From contig NZ_MJIC01000010.1 in NCBI RefSeq assembly GCF_001758465.1, positions 1-64,000 on the forward strand: 64,000 bases of DNA, given 5' to 3'. A model generated the notes under the pieces. The model was not told the DNA's origin and did not search any database. It was given only the letters and a program-made list of their open reading frames with translations. Within the stretch, counting starts at the first letter, position 1; the number at the start of each line of letters is the position of its first letter. The stretch is from Marisediminitalea lipolytica. GTDB lineage: Bacteria; Pseudomonadota; Gammaproteobacteria; Enterobacterales; Alteromonadaceae. A program made the position numbers and the translations under genes. Shown here piece by piece: positions 16,942-25,766 of this stretch.

Positions 16942-17382
16942 ATGGACAAGGTTATCAACCTGACAGAAACAGTTTGTTGTTCTGTAGCAGAGGCGTTTCA
17001 GTGTTTTACCGATGTCCGAAGAGTATGTCAGTGGTTAACCCTTGAGGCAAACATAACACCGCAGGTCGCGGGCGAATACGAATTATTCTGGGACCCAGAG
17101 AATAAAAATATTAACTCAACTATTGGTTGTAAAATTACGGCAATAAGCAAGAATCAGTTGCTCGCGTTTGAGTGGAAAAGTCCGGTCATGTTTAAATCGT
17201 TTGCTAATACTGGGGATCCGCTGACACACGTTGTTGTCTCTTTTCATTCACTGGGCGATAAAACAGTAATTCATCTGATTCATAGTGGTTGGCGAGCATC
17301 GCCAGAGTGGCAGGAGGCCTGTGCGTGGCAGCAACGAGCTTGGGAAACCGCGTTTGACAACCTCAAGTCTATGTTTTTCTGA
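16942..17382 (+). CDS. SRPBCC (AHSA1-like) domain protein
   Basis: This 146-aa protein is a single START-like fold of the AHSA1 type: an N-terminal VINLTETVCCSVAEAFQCFTD strand-helix, a central WDPENK loop and a C-terminal helix (EACAWQQRAWETAFDNLKSMF). Such proteins bind hydrophobic ligands or act as Hsp90 co-chaperones; the ligand here is unknown. A purine-rich aggggg lies 7-12 nt before the ATG. It sits among flagellar genes, but nothing in the sequence ties it to motility. Confidence 0.75.
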   Translation: MDKVINLTETVCCSVAEAFQCFTDVRRVCQWLTLEANITPQVAGEYELFWDPENKNINSTIGCKITAISKNQLLAFEWKSPVMFKSFANTGDPLTHVVVSFHSLGDKTVIHLIHSGWRASPEWQEACAWQQRAWETAFDNLKSMFF

Positions 17383-17444
17383 TAAAGCGGGAGACTGCAG
17401 TGCAAAGAAATAACACGGAATGCAACCGACCAATTAATACTTGG

Positions 17445-17876
17445 TCAGGCGCTGACGCCTTTGCCTGAAAAACCGCCTTTCTTTTTACCGGCTTTATCAT
17501 AGGTCAGGGATTCTTTGGCGCGAACGTCCATCATCAGGTTGCGTAAATGAACCAGACGCAACTGGCCTTGCTCTACTGCGAGCTGATTAACTTCAGTGCA
17601 ATACTGGCATTCGCTTAGTAATGTCTTGGCTTCGTCGATATGACTTTGAATTTCGTCTGGCAACGGTGCTGCCTGTTGCAGCACCTGAAGCTGAGGATTG
17701 ATGATCTCATCAAGGTTCTGGATAGTGCTTAATAATGCTTCTTTTTCTTTCAACAAGGTCATTAGCGCCTCTGCATCACGTGAACCTATCAGATGCAACT
17801 CTTTATCCAGCAGCACTTTCAATGCCGCCAGGTTGTCAGTTTGTTGCGTCAGCTGTTCGGTTAATGCTGCGGTCAT
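17445..17876 (-). CDS. flgN: Flagellar chaperone FlgN
   Basis: FlgN is the cytoplasmic export chaperone for the hook-filament junction proteins FlgK and FlgL, both encoded in this window. The 143-aa protein is almost entirely helical, with the FlgN-family start LTEQLTQQTDNLAALKVLLDKE and a basic C-terminus. It follows flgM with a 13-nt gap on the minus strand, so the two are co-transcribed from the sigma-28 promoter at 18267-18293. Confidence 0.88.
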   Translation of the reverse strand: MTAALTEQLTQQTDNLAALKVLLDKELHLIGSRDAEALMTLLKEKEALLSTIQNLDEIINPQLQVLQQAAPLPDEIQSHIDEAKTLLSECQYCTEVNQLAVEQGQLRLVHLRNLMMDVRAKESLTYDKAGKKKGGFSGKGVSA

Positions 17877-17889
17877 GCCTTGTCACTTA

Positions 17890-18231
17890 TCAGGATTTTA
17901 AGCCAAAAATCTCAGATTCCAGTCGGGCAATTTTTTTAGCCAGTGACTGTGGATCAACCTTGTACTCGCCATTTTGAATAGCTTTCTTCAGTTTGTCGAC
18001 CTTCTCCTGGTTTACCGGAGCGTCAGCACTTTTCTTTTGCACCTGATTCAGCTGCTGAGCAGACTGAGTCAGAGACACAGAATCCTGTCTTGGCGCACTG
18101 GTGGCCTGAGCGGTCGCAGCAGCGGCTTGTTGCGCAGCTGCTTTATTTTGTTGTGGCTGTTGCTGGCTGTTGACCTTGTTGTTGTCAACAGGAGCTTTGG
18201 GTAAGCCATTGTTTATATTGTTAATTGCCAT
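17890..18231 (-). CDS. flgM: Anti-sigma-28 factor FlgM
   Basis: FlgM holds FliA (sigma-28) inactive until the hook is complete and FlgM is exported. The 113-aa protein has a long Gln/Ala/Asn-rich disordered N-terminus (18-50) and a conserved C-terminal FliA-binding part (VDKLKKAIQNGEYKVDPQSLAKKI). The N-terminus is longer than in E. coli FlgM (97 aa). It is preceded by its own sigma-28 promoter, giving the usual feedback loop, and is followed by flgN. Confidence 0.93.
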   Translation of the reverse strand: MAINNINNGLPKAPVDNNKVNSQQQPQQNKAAAQQAAAATAQATSAPRQDSVSLTQSAQQLNQVQKKSADAPVNQEKVDKLKKAIQNGEYKVDPQSLAKKIARLESEIFGLKS

Positions 18232-18266
18232 AATTAATATCCACTACCTTCTTAACCTCACATATT

Positions 18267-18293
18267 ATATCGGCCAGAGGCAGAATTTCTTTA
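18267..18293 (-). promoter_or_regulatory. Sigma-28 (FliA) promoter of flgM-flgN
   Basis: On the minus strand TAAAGAAA, an 11-nt spacer and GCCGATAT match the consensus TAAAGTTT-N11-GCCGATAA at 13 of 16 positions. It lies 36 nt before the flgM start. Confidence 0.85.
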
Positions 18294-18343
18294 GGCTCAA
18301 TACCGTTTTTTGGGTAAAAAAACTGCGATATTTTTACACCTTA

Positions 18344-19078
18344 TCACAGATTCACCACGACTTCCTGTGTGCTGGCAACTTCAGCAATAACAGACTTGTT
18401 GGAACTGCTGTTCACGACTTCAATATAATCGCCGATAACACCATCCTGCCGGGCGATGCCGGAGGTTTTTACCCGCATAGCACCAACCACTGCACTAATA
18501 GTAATTCTATCACCTTTGCAGATAAAGCATAGCATATTACTTTGCACTGGTTGACCTTCTCTGACCCGGTATTTAAGCCGGGCGCCAATTAACTGACTGA
18601 GATCGTTAAACGGGGTGTGGCGTAACTGCTTAACATCCACATCGGCCAGGGTCAGGTGCGATGAAGTTAAAACCGTATCGGGACTGATCATACTCGCTGT
18701 GACCACAATGGTGCGGGTGCGGGTTACCTTGGCACTGGAAAACAAATACCAGTTGTTGCTGTCACAGCTTACCCTTACGTTGAGATAAGACTGTTGCAGC
18801 GTGGCGGGGTCTACGTCAAAACTAAAAGGAACAGTGCAATCGGGAATATTAATCCGACTGTCTATCGGTGTCACACTGACATTAATATTATCTGCAAAAT
18901 CAGATTCTTGGGTTGACTGCAAACGCGTTGTCAAATAGTTGGCAACGGCTTTGGTCAGGCGTTCATGAGAGGTTAATGCCTTTTGTTGGGCAATTACGTC
19001 AAAGTGAGCTAAGGTGATAGCTGTAGTCAGTATGAAAGCAAGTTGTGAAGGCAAAAGTAATGTTTTCAATATTTTCAT
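18344..19078 (-). CDS. flgA: Flagellar P-ring chaperone FlgA
   Basis: FlgA is a periplasmic chaperone for assembly of the FlgI P ring. The 244-aa protein starts with a hydrophobic signal segment (about 5-30) and has the SAF-type C-terminal domain with ASMISPDTVLTSSHLTLADVDV and GARLKYRVREGQPV. Length is normal. It is divergent from cheV, and a candidate sigma-54 promoter lies about 110 nt upstream. The gap to flgM (112 nt) contains flgM's own promoter. Confidence 0.92.
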   Translation of the reverse strand: MKILKTLLLPSQLAFILTTAITLAHFDVIAQQKALTSHERLTKAVANYLTTRLQSTQESDFADNINVSVTPIDSRINIPDCTVPFSFDVDPATLQQSYLNVRVSCDSNNWYLFSSAKVTRTRTIVVTASMISPDTVLTSSHLTLADVDVKQLRHTPFNDLSQLIGARLKYRVREGQPVQSNMLCFICKGDRITISAVVGAMRVKTSGIARQDGVIGDYIEVVNSSSNKSVIAEVASTQEVVVNL

Positions 19079-19186
19079 GTTCAGATGTTTTCATTTTGAC
19101 TATCATTAAATACAAATCAGCGAGTTTTGCTAATCTCAAAAAGCCGCGACAGTTTATTGACGCCACCTTTGTTTAACATGAAATAC

Positions 19187-19202
19187 GCAAACTCTATGCC
19201 CA
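19187..19202 (-). promoter_or_regulatory. Candidate sigma-54 promoter of flgA
   Basis: The minus strand reads GGGCATAGAGTTTGC, with GG and GC spaced 10 nt apart and TTTGC at -12. Only the first consensus base differs. It faces flgA and lies about 110 nt from its start codon, inside the cheV leader. Confidence 0.45.
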
Positions 19203-19224
19203 TATTGAGAGAATGAGGTGAAGT

Positions 19225-20151
19225 ATGTCTGGAATTTTAGATTCGGTTAATCAGCGTACGCAGCTTGTCGGTCAAAACCGACTCGAGTTATTGCTGTTTC
19301 GATTAAACGGACGCCAGCGCTTTGGCATTAACGTGTTTAAAGTTCGGGAAGTGTTGCAATGTCCGGCACTCACCTCCATGCCAAAGTTGAATCCCCTGGT
19401 TCGCGGTGTGGCGCATATTCGTGGACAGACCATTTCGGTGATCGATTTAAGTATGGCTACCGGTGGCCGGCGGATTGAAGATCTCAAAACCGCATTTATC
19501 GTGATTGCCGAATATAACCGCTCTGTACAGGGCTTTCTGGTTGGTGCGGTAGAGCGGATCATCAATACAAACTGGGATGCTATTATGCCTCCGCCACAAG
19601 GTACTGGCCGTGCGAGCTATTTAACGGCAGTAACCGAGGTGGAAGGGGAGTTAGTCGAAATTCTCGACGTTGAGAAAATTCTCAACGAAATTTCTCCATT
19701 AAATACCGAAGTGAGTGCAGAAGTTGCGTCTACACTGGATACCGAAGCATACAAAGATAAAATTATCTTTATTGCTGATGATTCCTCGGTTGCACGCAAT
19801 CAGGTAAAACGTGCGCTAACAACTTTGGGACTAGAGATAGAAGTGGCCAAAAACGGTCTCGAAGCGCTTAAGCGACTAAAAGAAATTGCTGCTGAAACCG
19901 GCGATGTGACTGATAAAGTCGGTGTGCTAGTGTCGGATATCGAGATGCCGGAAATGGACGGGTATACCCTGACTGCAGAAATAAAAAATACGCCTGAACT
20001 TAAAAATTTACACGTGGTTCTGCATACTTCTTTAAGTGGTGTATTTAATCAGGCCATGGTGAAGAAGGTTGGCGCTGACGACTTTATTGCTAAATTCCAC
20101 CCCGATGAACTGGCGTCTGCGGTACAAAAATGGCTGGGTCCTGATCAGTGA
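19225..20151 (+). CDS. cheV: Chemotaxis coupling protein CheV (CheW-REC)
   Basis: CheV couples receptors to CheA and carries its own receiver domain for adaptation. The 308-aa protein has a CheW domain (about 18-165, with GINVFKVREVLQ and GVAHIRGQTI) and a REC domain (about 175-305) with the acidic pair in IADDSS and phospho-Asp in VLVSDIEMPEMDG. Start ATG at 19225 is preceded by gaggtg. It is followed closely by cheR, and both precede flgB, the standard polar-flagellum order. Confidence 0.95.
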   Translation: MSGILDSVNQRTQLVGQNRLELLLFRLNGRQRFGINVFKVREVLQCPALTSMPKLNPLVRGVAHIRGQTISVIDLSMATGGRRIEDLKTAFIVIAEYNRSVQGFLVGAVERIINTNWDAIMPPPQGTGRASYLTAVTEVEGELVEILDVEKILNEISPLNTEVSAEVASTLDTEAYKDKIIFIADDSSVARNQVKRALTTLGLEIEVAKNGLEALKRLKEIAAETGDVTDKVGVLVSDIEMPEMDGYTLTAEIKNTPELKNLHVVLHTSLSGVFNQAMVKKVGADDFIAKFHPDELASAVQKWLGPDQ

Positions 20152-20170
20152 TTAGCGGAGTAAAATCTGA

Positions 20171-21004
20171 TTGATTAATAAGGAAGTATCGCCTGACGCT
20201 TACCGTCAGTTTCGCGAGTTTTTACAACAACAGTGCGGAATAGTGTTAGGTGATAATAAGCAATACCTGGTGCGCAGTCGCTTGGGCGGAATTTTGCACG
20301 AGCGCGATATCAAGAGCATTGATGAACTGTTGCGGCAATCCATTTCCGGTCGCGATCGCGCCTTGTTGCAGCAAGTTATCGATGCCATGACAACTAACGA
20401 AACCTTATGGTTTCGTGATGGTTACCCCTTTGAATTACTCATCCGACAAATTTTACCGGAACTTGCCACACGTCAACGGCGATTCCGGATCTGGAGTGCA
20501 GCCTGTTCTTCCGGACAGGAGCCTTACTCCATTGCTATGTCCGTGTTGGAATATCAGCGACTAAATCCTGGCGCAGCTAATCTGAGTGTCGAAATTGTGG
20601 CGACGGATCTATCCAGTAATATGCTGCGCAAGTGTGAAGAAGGGACTTATGACGAACTTTCTTTGGCCCGTGGCCTGTCGGCAGAACGCCGGCAGCGTTA
20701 CTTCCAGCAACATGCCAGCGGCATGCTGCAAATTAAGCCTGAAGTGCGGCGGATGGTAAGCTTCCGTAGTCTTAACTTGCTGCACAGCTATTCTTCGCTG
20801 GGTAAGTTTGACATAGTGTTCTGCCGCAATGTGCTGATTTATTTTTCCACTGAACTGAAACAAAAAATACTGCAACAAATTGCCGCCCAACTAAATCCAG
20901 GCGGCATACTATTCCTCGGAGCGTCAGAATCTGTGGCGGCTGCGGCGGATCATTACCGCATGGTTAAATGCAACCCTGGTTTGTATTACGCCAAAAAAGA
21001 CTAA
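20171..21004 (+). CDS. cheR: Chemotaxis protein methyltransferase CheR
   Basis: CheR methylates glutamates of chemoreceptors with SAM. The 277-aa protein has the N-terminal all-helical CheR domain and the SAM-binding domain with RIWSAACSSGQEPYSIAM and the CRNVLIYF signature. The start appears to be TTG at 20171, since no in-frame ATG or GTG lies at a sensible place; gcggag lies 10 nt upstream. It is 19 nt after cheV and probably co-transcribed. Confidence 0.94.
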   Translation: MINKEVSPDAYRQFREFLQQQCGIVLGDNKQYLVRSRLGGILHERDIKSIDELLRQSISGRDRALLQQVIDAMTTNETLWFRDGYPFELLIRQILPELATRQRRFRIWSAACSSGQEPYSIAMSVLEYQRLNPGAANLSVEIVATDLSSNMLRKCEEGTYDELSLARGLSAERRQRYFQQHASGMLQIKPEVRRMVSFRSLNLLHSYSSLGKFDIVFCRNVLIYFSTELKQKILQQIAAQLNPGGILFLGASESVAAAADHYRMVKCNPGLYYAKKD

Positions 21005-21060
21005 TCAAAACAATTAATTAGTATATTCTCTTCGTTTATTGCTAAATCCTTCTCTGCTGT

Positions 21061-21076
21061 TGGCATTGTGTTTGCT
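21061..21076 (+). promoter_or_regulatory. Sigma-54 promoter of the flgBCDE operon
   Basis: TGGCATTGTGTTTGCT fits TGGCAYR-N4-TTGCW, with correct -24 GG and -12 GC spacing. It lies 28 nt before the flgB ATG at 21105, which also supports that start over an earlier in-frame ATG at 21039. Confidence 0.85.
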
Positions 21077-21104
21077 TTCTTTTAGATGTCAGAGGAGAAG
21101 TGTT

Positions 21105-21509
21105 ATGGCAATCAGTTTAGACAAGTTAGTGGGATTCCATCAGAAGGCGCTCAATGTGCGCAACGATCAGATGGAAGTTATCGCCGGTAATCTGGCAAAT
21201 GCCAACACCCCCGGTTATAAAGCCCGCGGCATCGATTTTCAGAAAGCTATGGCACAAGCCCAGCACTCAAGCGGCCAGTCGATGACCCGCACCCATGAAA
21301 AACATATAAGTGGCAACATGGTTTCGTCGAGCGAAATTGGTTTTCGGGTGCCAACTCAACCAGATACCGGCGACGGCAACACGGTTGAGGTACAAAACGA
21401 ACGAAACGCGTTCCTGGACACCGGTATGCGCTATCAGGCAACGGTTGAATTCCTGAACGGAAAAGTTAAAGGCATGAAGAAAGCACTGAGTGGAGGACAA
21501 GGTCAATGA
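21105..21509 (+). CDS. flgB: Flagellar proximal rod protein FlgB
   Basis: FlgB is the first rod subunit above the MS ring. The 134-aa protein opens MAISLDKLVGFHQKALNVRN and has the rod-family motif NLANANTPGYKAR at about residue 30. The start at 21105 follows agaggag, while the earlier ATG at 21039 lies upstream of the sigma-54 promoter and is rejected. It overlaps flgC by 4 nt. Confidence 0.95.
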   Translation: MAISLDKLVGFHQKALNVRNDQMEVIAGNLANANTPGYKARGIDFQKAMAQAQHSSGQSMTRTHEKHISGNMVSSSEIGFRVPTQPDTGDGNTVEVQNERNAFLDTGMRYQATVEFLNGKVKGMKKALSGGQGQ

Positions 21510-21928
21510 GTTTATTTGATGTTATGTCAATTTCTGCAACGGGTATGCACGCCGAGAGCGTTCGCCTGAACACCACCGCAAGTAATATTGCCAATGCAAA
21601 CTCCGTTAGCAGCAGCGAGAACGAAACCTATCGTGCCCGCCACGCAGTATTTGCTGCCGAACTTAACCGCGCCTCCAGTGAGCTTAGCAAAGGTTCCGAA
21701 GTAAAGGTGATGGGGATTGTTGAAAGCGACCGTCCACTGCAGGTTGAGTACGCACCACACAATCCACTGGCCGACGATAATGGTTATATCTATAAACCCA
21801 ACGTCAATATTGTTGAAGAGATGGCAGACATGATGTCAGCGTCTAAAGCTTATGAAACCAATGTTCAGGTGGCTGATACTACCAAACGGATCTTCCGTCG
21901 TGTGCTGACCCTGGGTCAGGGCCAGTAG
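21506..21928 (+). CDS. flgC: Flagellar proximal rod protein FlgC
   Basis: A 140-aa rod subunit with the N-terminal motif TTASNIANANS and a C-terminal VNIVEEMADMMSASKAYETN helix, both needed for polymerisation. The ATG overlaps the flgB stop, and ggagg lies upstream. Length is standard. Confidence 0.95.
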   Translation: MSLFDVMSISATGMHAESVRLNTTASNIANANSVSSSENETYRARHAVFAAELNRASSELSKGSEVKVMGIVESDRPLQVEYAPHNPLADDNGYIYKPNVNIVEEMADMMSASKAYETNVQVADTTKRIFRRVLTLGQGQ

Positions 21929-21953
21929 TAGTGGTCATTAAGAGGATACTATT

Positions 21954-22646
21954 GTGAGTACGATAAGTAATACAACCACCGGACTGAACAACGACCTTTA
22001 CTGGCAGGAAGAGACAGTAAAGGTTGCAGACGGCACTGAGCAGTCCTTATCTCAGGAAGATTTCTTTGCGCTGTTAACCGAACAGCTGGCGAATCAGGAC
22101 CCGACCAAGCCTGTAGATAACGATCAGATGGTGTCGCAGATGACACAGTTCACCACCGCTGATGGTATTAACAAGCTCAATGAAAAGTTTGCAAGCTTTG
22201 CCACGTCAATGACATCTAACCAGGCATTACAAGCTTCCAGCCTGATTGGGCAGGATGTATTGGTTGAAGCCAATGTGGGTTATATGGGCAGTGAGGGCGC
22301 TGGGATTAGTGGCTTTGTGGTTAATGACCAGACTGTACAGGACATGGAAATTACGATTACCAATTCCACCGGTGAGATTGTTCGCACCATCAACGCCGGT
22401 ACTCAGGCGCCAGGTAACATCGAGTTTAACTGGGACGGCACGGACAGCAGCGGCAATCTTATGCCGCCCGGCGAATATCAGGTCAGTGCCAGCGGCAATG
22501 TGAATGGTGAGGGCGTGGCAATTTCCACCGCTGTGCATCGTCATGTTAGCAGTGTTAGCCTGGCCGGTAGCAGCCAGGGCATTATTTTAAATTTAGAGGG
22601 TGATGTCAGTATTAATCTGAATGATGTCATCCAGATCGGCAGTTAG
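21954..22646 (+). CDS. flgD: Flagellar hook cap / assembly protein FlgD
   Basis: FlgD caps the growing hook and is lost at completion. The 230-aa protein has the N-terminal export region (LSQEDFFALLTEQLANQDPTKPVDN), then the FlgD Tudor/FnIII-like domains (GTDSSGNLMPPGEYQ). The start is GTG at 21954 with agagga 7-12 nt upstream. Confidence 0.95.
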   Translation: MSTISNTTTGLNNDLYWQEETVKVADGTEQSLSQEDFFALLTEQLANQDPTKPVDNDQMVSQMTQFTTADGINKLNEKFASFATSMTSNQALQASSLIGQDVLVEANVGYMGSEGAGISGFVVNDQTVQDMEITITNSTGEIVRTINAGTQAPGNIEFNWDGTDSSGNLMPPGEYQVSASGNVNGEGVAISTAVHRHVSSVSLAGSSQGIILNLEGDVSINLNDVIQIGS

Positions 22647-22660
22647 TAGGAGCAAAGCAT

Positions 22661-24046
22661 ATGTCTTTTAACATAGCACTTAGTGGCGTCTCTGCCGCAC
22701 AAAAAGATTTGGACACTACCGCGAATAACATCGCTAACGTGAACACAGTAGGTTTTAAAGAGTCCCGGGCTGAATTTGGTGATGTGTATGCTGCCTCACT
22801 ACTGGCAGGGGGTAAAACCAAAGTCGGTGATGGTGTGTTGACGCAGGAAGTCGCCCAGCAATTTACCCAGGGTAGCCTGCAGTTCACCAATACTGCTTTG
22901 GACTTAGCCATTACCGGTAATGGTTTTTTTGCTACGGTGCCTGAAATCACTTCCAGAGACTTTTCTTTCACTCGTGCAGGCCAGTTTAAGCTGGACTCGG
23001 ATAACTTTGTGGTTAACAGTGCCGGTGAGAATCTGGTTGGTTTTCCGGTTAACGCCGATGGTACCAGTGCCTCGGTAGCCTTAAGTACCACAGTGCCAGT
23101 ACGTATTCCTGATTCGTCAGGTAGCCCGCAACAAACCTCAGAAGTGGATATTCGCATGAACCTGCCTGCTGGCGATGCCGGGCTGGATCCGGATAACTTT
23201 GATCCGGAAGATCCACTTACATACAACGCTGCCACCTCAGTAACCGTTTACGATTCACTGGGTGACAGCCACGTGATGACTTATTACTTTATTAAAGACA
23301 ACGCAGCAACGACGACTAACGAGTGGTATGTGGTATCAGCGGTCGATGATAATCTGGTGGATATGGTTAACTCCGATGGAACTAATTCTGATCCTACAAC
23401 CGCAGTGAATACAGCGGGCACAGCAAGTGGTAACGCGGTTACTGCAGCCAAGCTTATCTTCAGTCAGGGCGGTGATTTCACGGGTATCGAATCACCGGAT
23501 GGCATTGCTCAGTCAGATTTTAAAATTCGAACAGAAGCTTTAGGCGGAACAATCCTGGCCAATGGGTCTGATCCAACACAGCAAATTAACATTGATTTTA
23601 ATTTGGAGCCAGGCGCTGCTACACCTAACGAGCCGACCCAGTTCGCCTCTGCATTTGAGGTGACTTCACTGGAGCAGGATGGTTTGCCGGTAGGTCGTTT
23701 AACCGGTATTGATATCGGTCCGGACGGATTGGTAAGAGCTACCTTCTCTAACGGTACCTCAGAGCCAATTGTGCGGGTAGCGCTGGTGCGTTTTTCCAAC
23801 GAACAGGGTCTGACGCAGCAAAGTAATACCCAGTGGAAAGAGAGTATCTTATCAGGCGAAGCCCTGGCGGGTGAGGCCACCACAGGTACCTTTGGTGAAA
23901 TTAACTCATCAGCACTGGAGCAGGCTAACGTTAACCTGACCACTGAGCTGATTGACCTGATTATCGCTCAGCGTAACTTCCAGGCTAACTCCCGTTCACT
24001 GGAAGTGAATAACCAGCTAAACCAGACTATCCTAAATATCCGATAG
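22661..24046 (+). CDS. flgE: Flagellar hook protein FlgE
   Basis: FlgE is the hook subunit. The 461-aa protein has the conserved N-terminus MSFNIALSGVSAAQKDLDTT with NIANVNTVGFKESRAEFGDVY and a C-terminus ending QANSRSLEVNNQLNQTILN; the central domains form the hook surface. Start ATG follows tagga. It is the last gene of flgBCDE, with a terminator 19 nt after the stop. Confidence 0.96.
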   Translation: MSFNIALSGVSAAQKDLDTTANNIANVNTVGFKESRAEFGDVYAASLLAGGKTKVGDGVLTQEVAQQFTQGSLQFTNTALDLAITGNGFFATVPEITSRDFSFTRAGQFKLDSDNFVVNSAGENLVGFPVNADGTSASVALSTTVPVRIPDSSGSPQQTSEVDIRMNLPAGDAGLDPDNFDPEDPLTYNAATSVTVYDSLGDSHVMTYYFIKDNAATTTNEWYVVSAVDDNLVDMVNSDGTNSDPTTAVNTAGTASGNAVTAAKLIFSQGGDFTGIESPDGIAQSDFKIRTEALGGTILANGSDPTQQINIDFNLEPGAATPNEPTQFASAFEVTSLEQDGLPVGRLTGIDIGPDGLVRATFSNGTSEPIVRVALVRFSNEQGLTQQSNTQWKESILSGEALAGEATTGTFGEINSSALEQANVNLTTELIDLIIAQRNFQANSRSLEVNNQLNQTILNIR

Positions 24047-24064
24047 TCAATAATTTGTTACTCT

Positions 24065-24093
24065 AAGGCCGCATTCTGCGGCCTTTATTTTTC
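24065..24093 (+). terminator. Rho-independent terminator after flgE
   Basis: A perfect 9-bp stem (aaggccgca/tgcggcctt) with a 3-nt loop is followed by a T-rich run (tatttttctc). It separates flgBCDE from the flgF operon. Confidence 0.85.
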
Positions 24094-24115
24094 TCATTGT
24101 ATATTCCTGCCGCAT

Positions 24116-24131
24116 TGGCACTGCCTTTGCA
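24116..24131 (+). promoter_or_regulatory. Sigma-54 promoter of flgFGHIJKL
   Basis: TGGCACTGCCTTTGCA is a near-perfect match to TGGCAC-N5-TTGCW with correct spacing, 39 nt before the flgF ATG. The genes that follow to flgL show no internal terminator. Confidence 0.9.
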
Positions 24132-24170
24132 AAGCTATAGATAATCTTTCTAAAGCGTCAAAAGGCAGTC

Positions 24171-24914
24171 ATGGACAAATTACTCTATATCGCCAGTAGT
24201 GGCGCCAGTCAGGACCTGGTTGGCACGTCATTACGCGCCAATAATCTGGCTAATGCCCAGACCAACGGCTTTAAAGCACAGCTGGAACAGGCAAGGGCAA
24301 TGCCGGTATACGGCGAAGGTTTGCCGTCCAGGGTATTTGCCATGACCGAAAGCCCGACCAACAACTATGAATCAGGTCCCATGATTCAGACCCATCGTGA
24401 TTTGGATGTAGCGATTCAGGGCGATGGCTGGTTTGCTGTGCAGGATGCACAGGGTAACGAAGCTTACACCCGGGATGGGAATTTTCAGCTCGGCCAGAAC
24501 GGTGTACTGGAAGACGTTCACGGTAACGTTGTGATGGGCGATGCTGGTCCCTTATTTCTGCCGGTGCCTTTAGATAATTTAAACATCGCCGCAGACGGCA
24601 CCATATCGATTCGTCCCCAGGGCGCGCCGGCAGCAGTAATTGAAGAAGTCGGGCGACTAAAACTGGTTAAACCCGAATACAGCGACATGGAGCGCGGTAA
24701 CGACGGCTTATTCCGCCTGAAAAATGGCACTGATGCCCAGGCTGATGAAACCGTTTCTGTCATGACCGGTATGCTCGAAGGTTCCAATGTGAACGCTATC
24801 GAGGAAATGGTCAGCATGATCAACCTGCAGCGCCATTATGAGCTGCAGGTCAAAATGATGAAGAAGGCTGACACGCTAGATACGCGCGGCAACATGTTAT
24901 TACGCATTATCTAA
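24171..24914 (+). CDS. flgF: Flagellar proximal rod protein FlgF
   Basis: A 247-aa rod subunit with SLRANNLANAQTNGFKAQ at the N-terminus and a C-terminal EEMVSMINLQRHYELQ helix. First gene of the operon after the sigma-54 promoter. Length is normal. Confidence 0.95.
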   Translation: MDKLLYIASSGASQDLVGTSLRANNLANAQTNGFKAQLEQARAMPVYGEGLPSRVFAMTESPTNNYESGPMIQTHRDLDVAIQGDGWFAVQDAQGNEAYTRDGNFQLGQNGVLEDVHGNVVMGDAGPLFLPVPLDNLNIAADGTISIRPQGAPAAVIEEVGRLKLVKPEYSDMERGNDGLFRLKNGTDAQADETVSVMTGMLEGSNVNAIEEMVSMINLQRHYELQVKMMKKADTLDTRGNMLLRII

Positions 24915-24961
24915 ATCTAATAGTTTGCCGTTAGACACGAACAGGCAGAGGAGAAACCATT

Positions 24962-25750
24962 ATGCATCCAGCACTTTGGATCAGTAAAACCGGGCTTGAC
25001 GCCGCCCAAACCGATGTCTCGGTGGTGTCCAACAATCTGGCCAACGCATCAACGGTAGGGTTTAAAAAAGACCGGGCAATCTTTGAAGATTTGCTCTATC
25101 AGAATATCAATCAGCCGGGCGGTCGTTCGTCTGCCGATACAGAGTTGCCCTCCGGTCTGATGATCGGCGCTGGCTCTAAAGTGGTGGCTACGCAAAAAGC
25201 CCACACTCAGGGGAATTTGCTCACCACGGATAACGCGCTGGATATGTCCATTCAGGGCCGTGGATTTTTCGAGATTTTGCAGCCCGATGGCACTATTGCC
25301 TATACCCGCAACGGTCAGTTTACGCTGAATGATCAGGGCCAGGTCGTAACCCCGGGCGCAGGTTTCCTGCTCCAGCCGGAAATTGCGATCCCTGAAGATG
25401 CTCAGCAAATTACTATCTCTCAGGATGGTCAGGTGTCAGCGTCTGTTCGTGGTCAGGCGGAACCACAGGTGCTGGGTCAGCTGAATATTTCTGATTTTGT
25501 TAACCCTACCGGTTTACAGCCTATTGGTCAGAACCTGTATGTGGAAACCGCCGTTTCGGGTGCGCCGTTACAAGGGGTTCCGGGCCTTCAGGGGCTTGGC
25601 ACACTGGTCCAGGGCACGCTTGAAACCTCCAACGTTAACGTTACCGAAGAGCTGGTCAATCTGATTGAAAGTCAGCGCCTGTACGAAATGAACTCCAAGG
25701 TGATTTCGTCGGTAGACCAAATGCTTGGTCAGGTTATTCAGCAGCTTTAG
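24962..25750 (+). CDS. flgG: Flagellar distal rod protein FlgG
   Basis: A 262-aa distal rod subunit. It shows VSNNLANASTVGFKKDRAIF near residue 22 and the FlgG-type DLLYQNINQPG segment after it, with a C-terminal ELVNLIESQRLYEMNSKVI helix. Shine-Dalgarno gaggag precedes the ATG. Confidence 0.96.
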   Translation: MHPALWISKTGLDAAQTDVSVVSNNLANASTVGFKKDRAIFEDLLYQNINQPGGRSSADTELPSGLMIGAGSKVVATQKAHTQGNLLTTDNALDMSIQGRGFFEILQPDGTIAYTRNGQFTLNDQGQVVTPGAGFLLQPEIAIPEDAQQITISQDGQVSASVRGQAEPQVLGQLNISDFVNPTGLQPIGQNLYVETAVSGAPLQGVPGLQGLGTLVQGTLETSNVNVTEELVNLIESQRLYEMNSKVISSVDQMLGQVIQQL

Positions 25751-25766
25751 TGATATAGGTGAGCGT

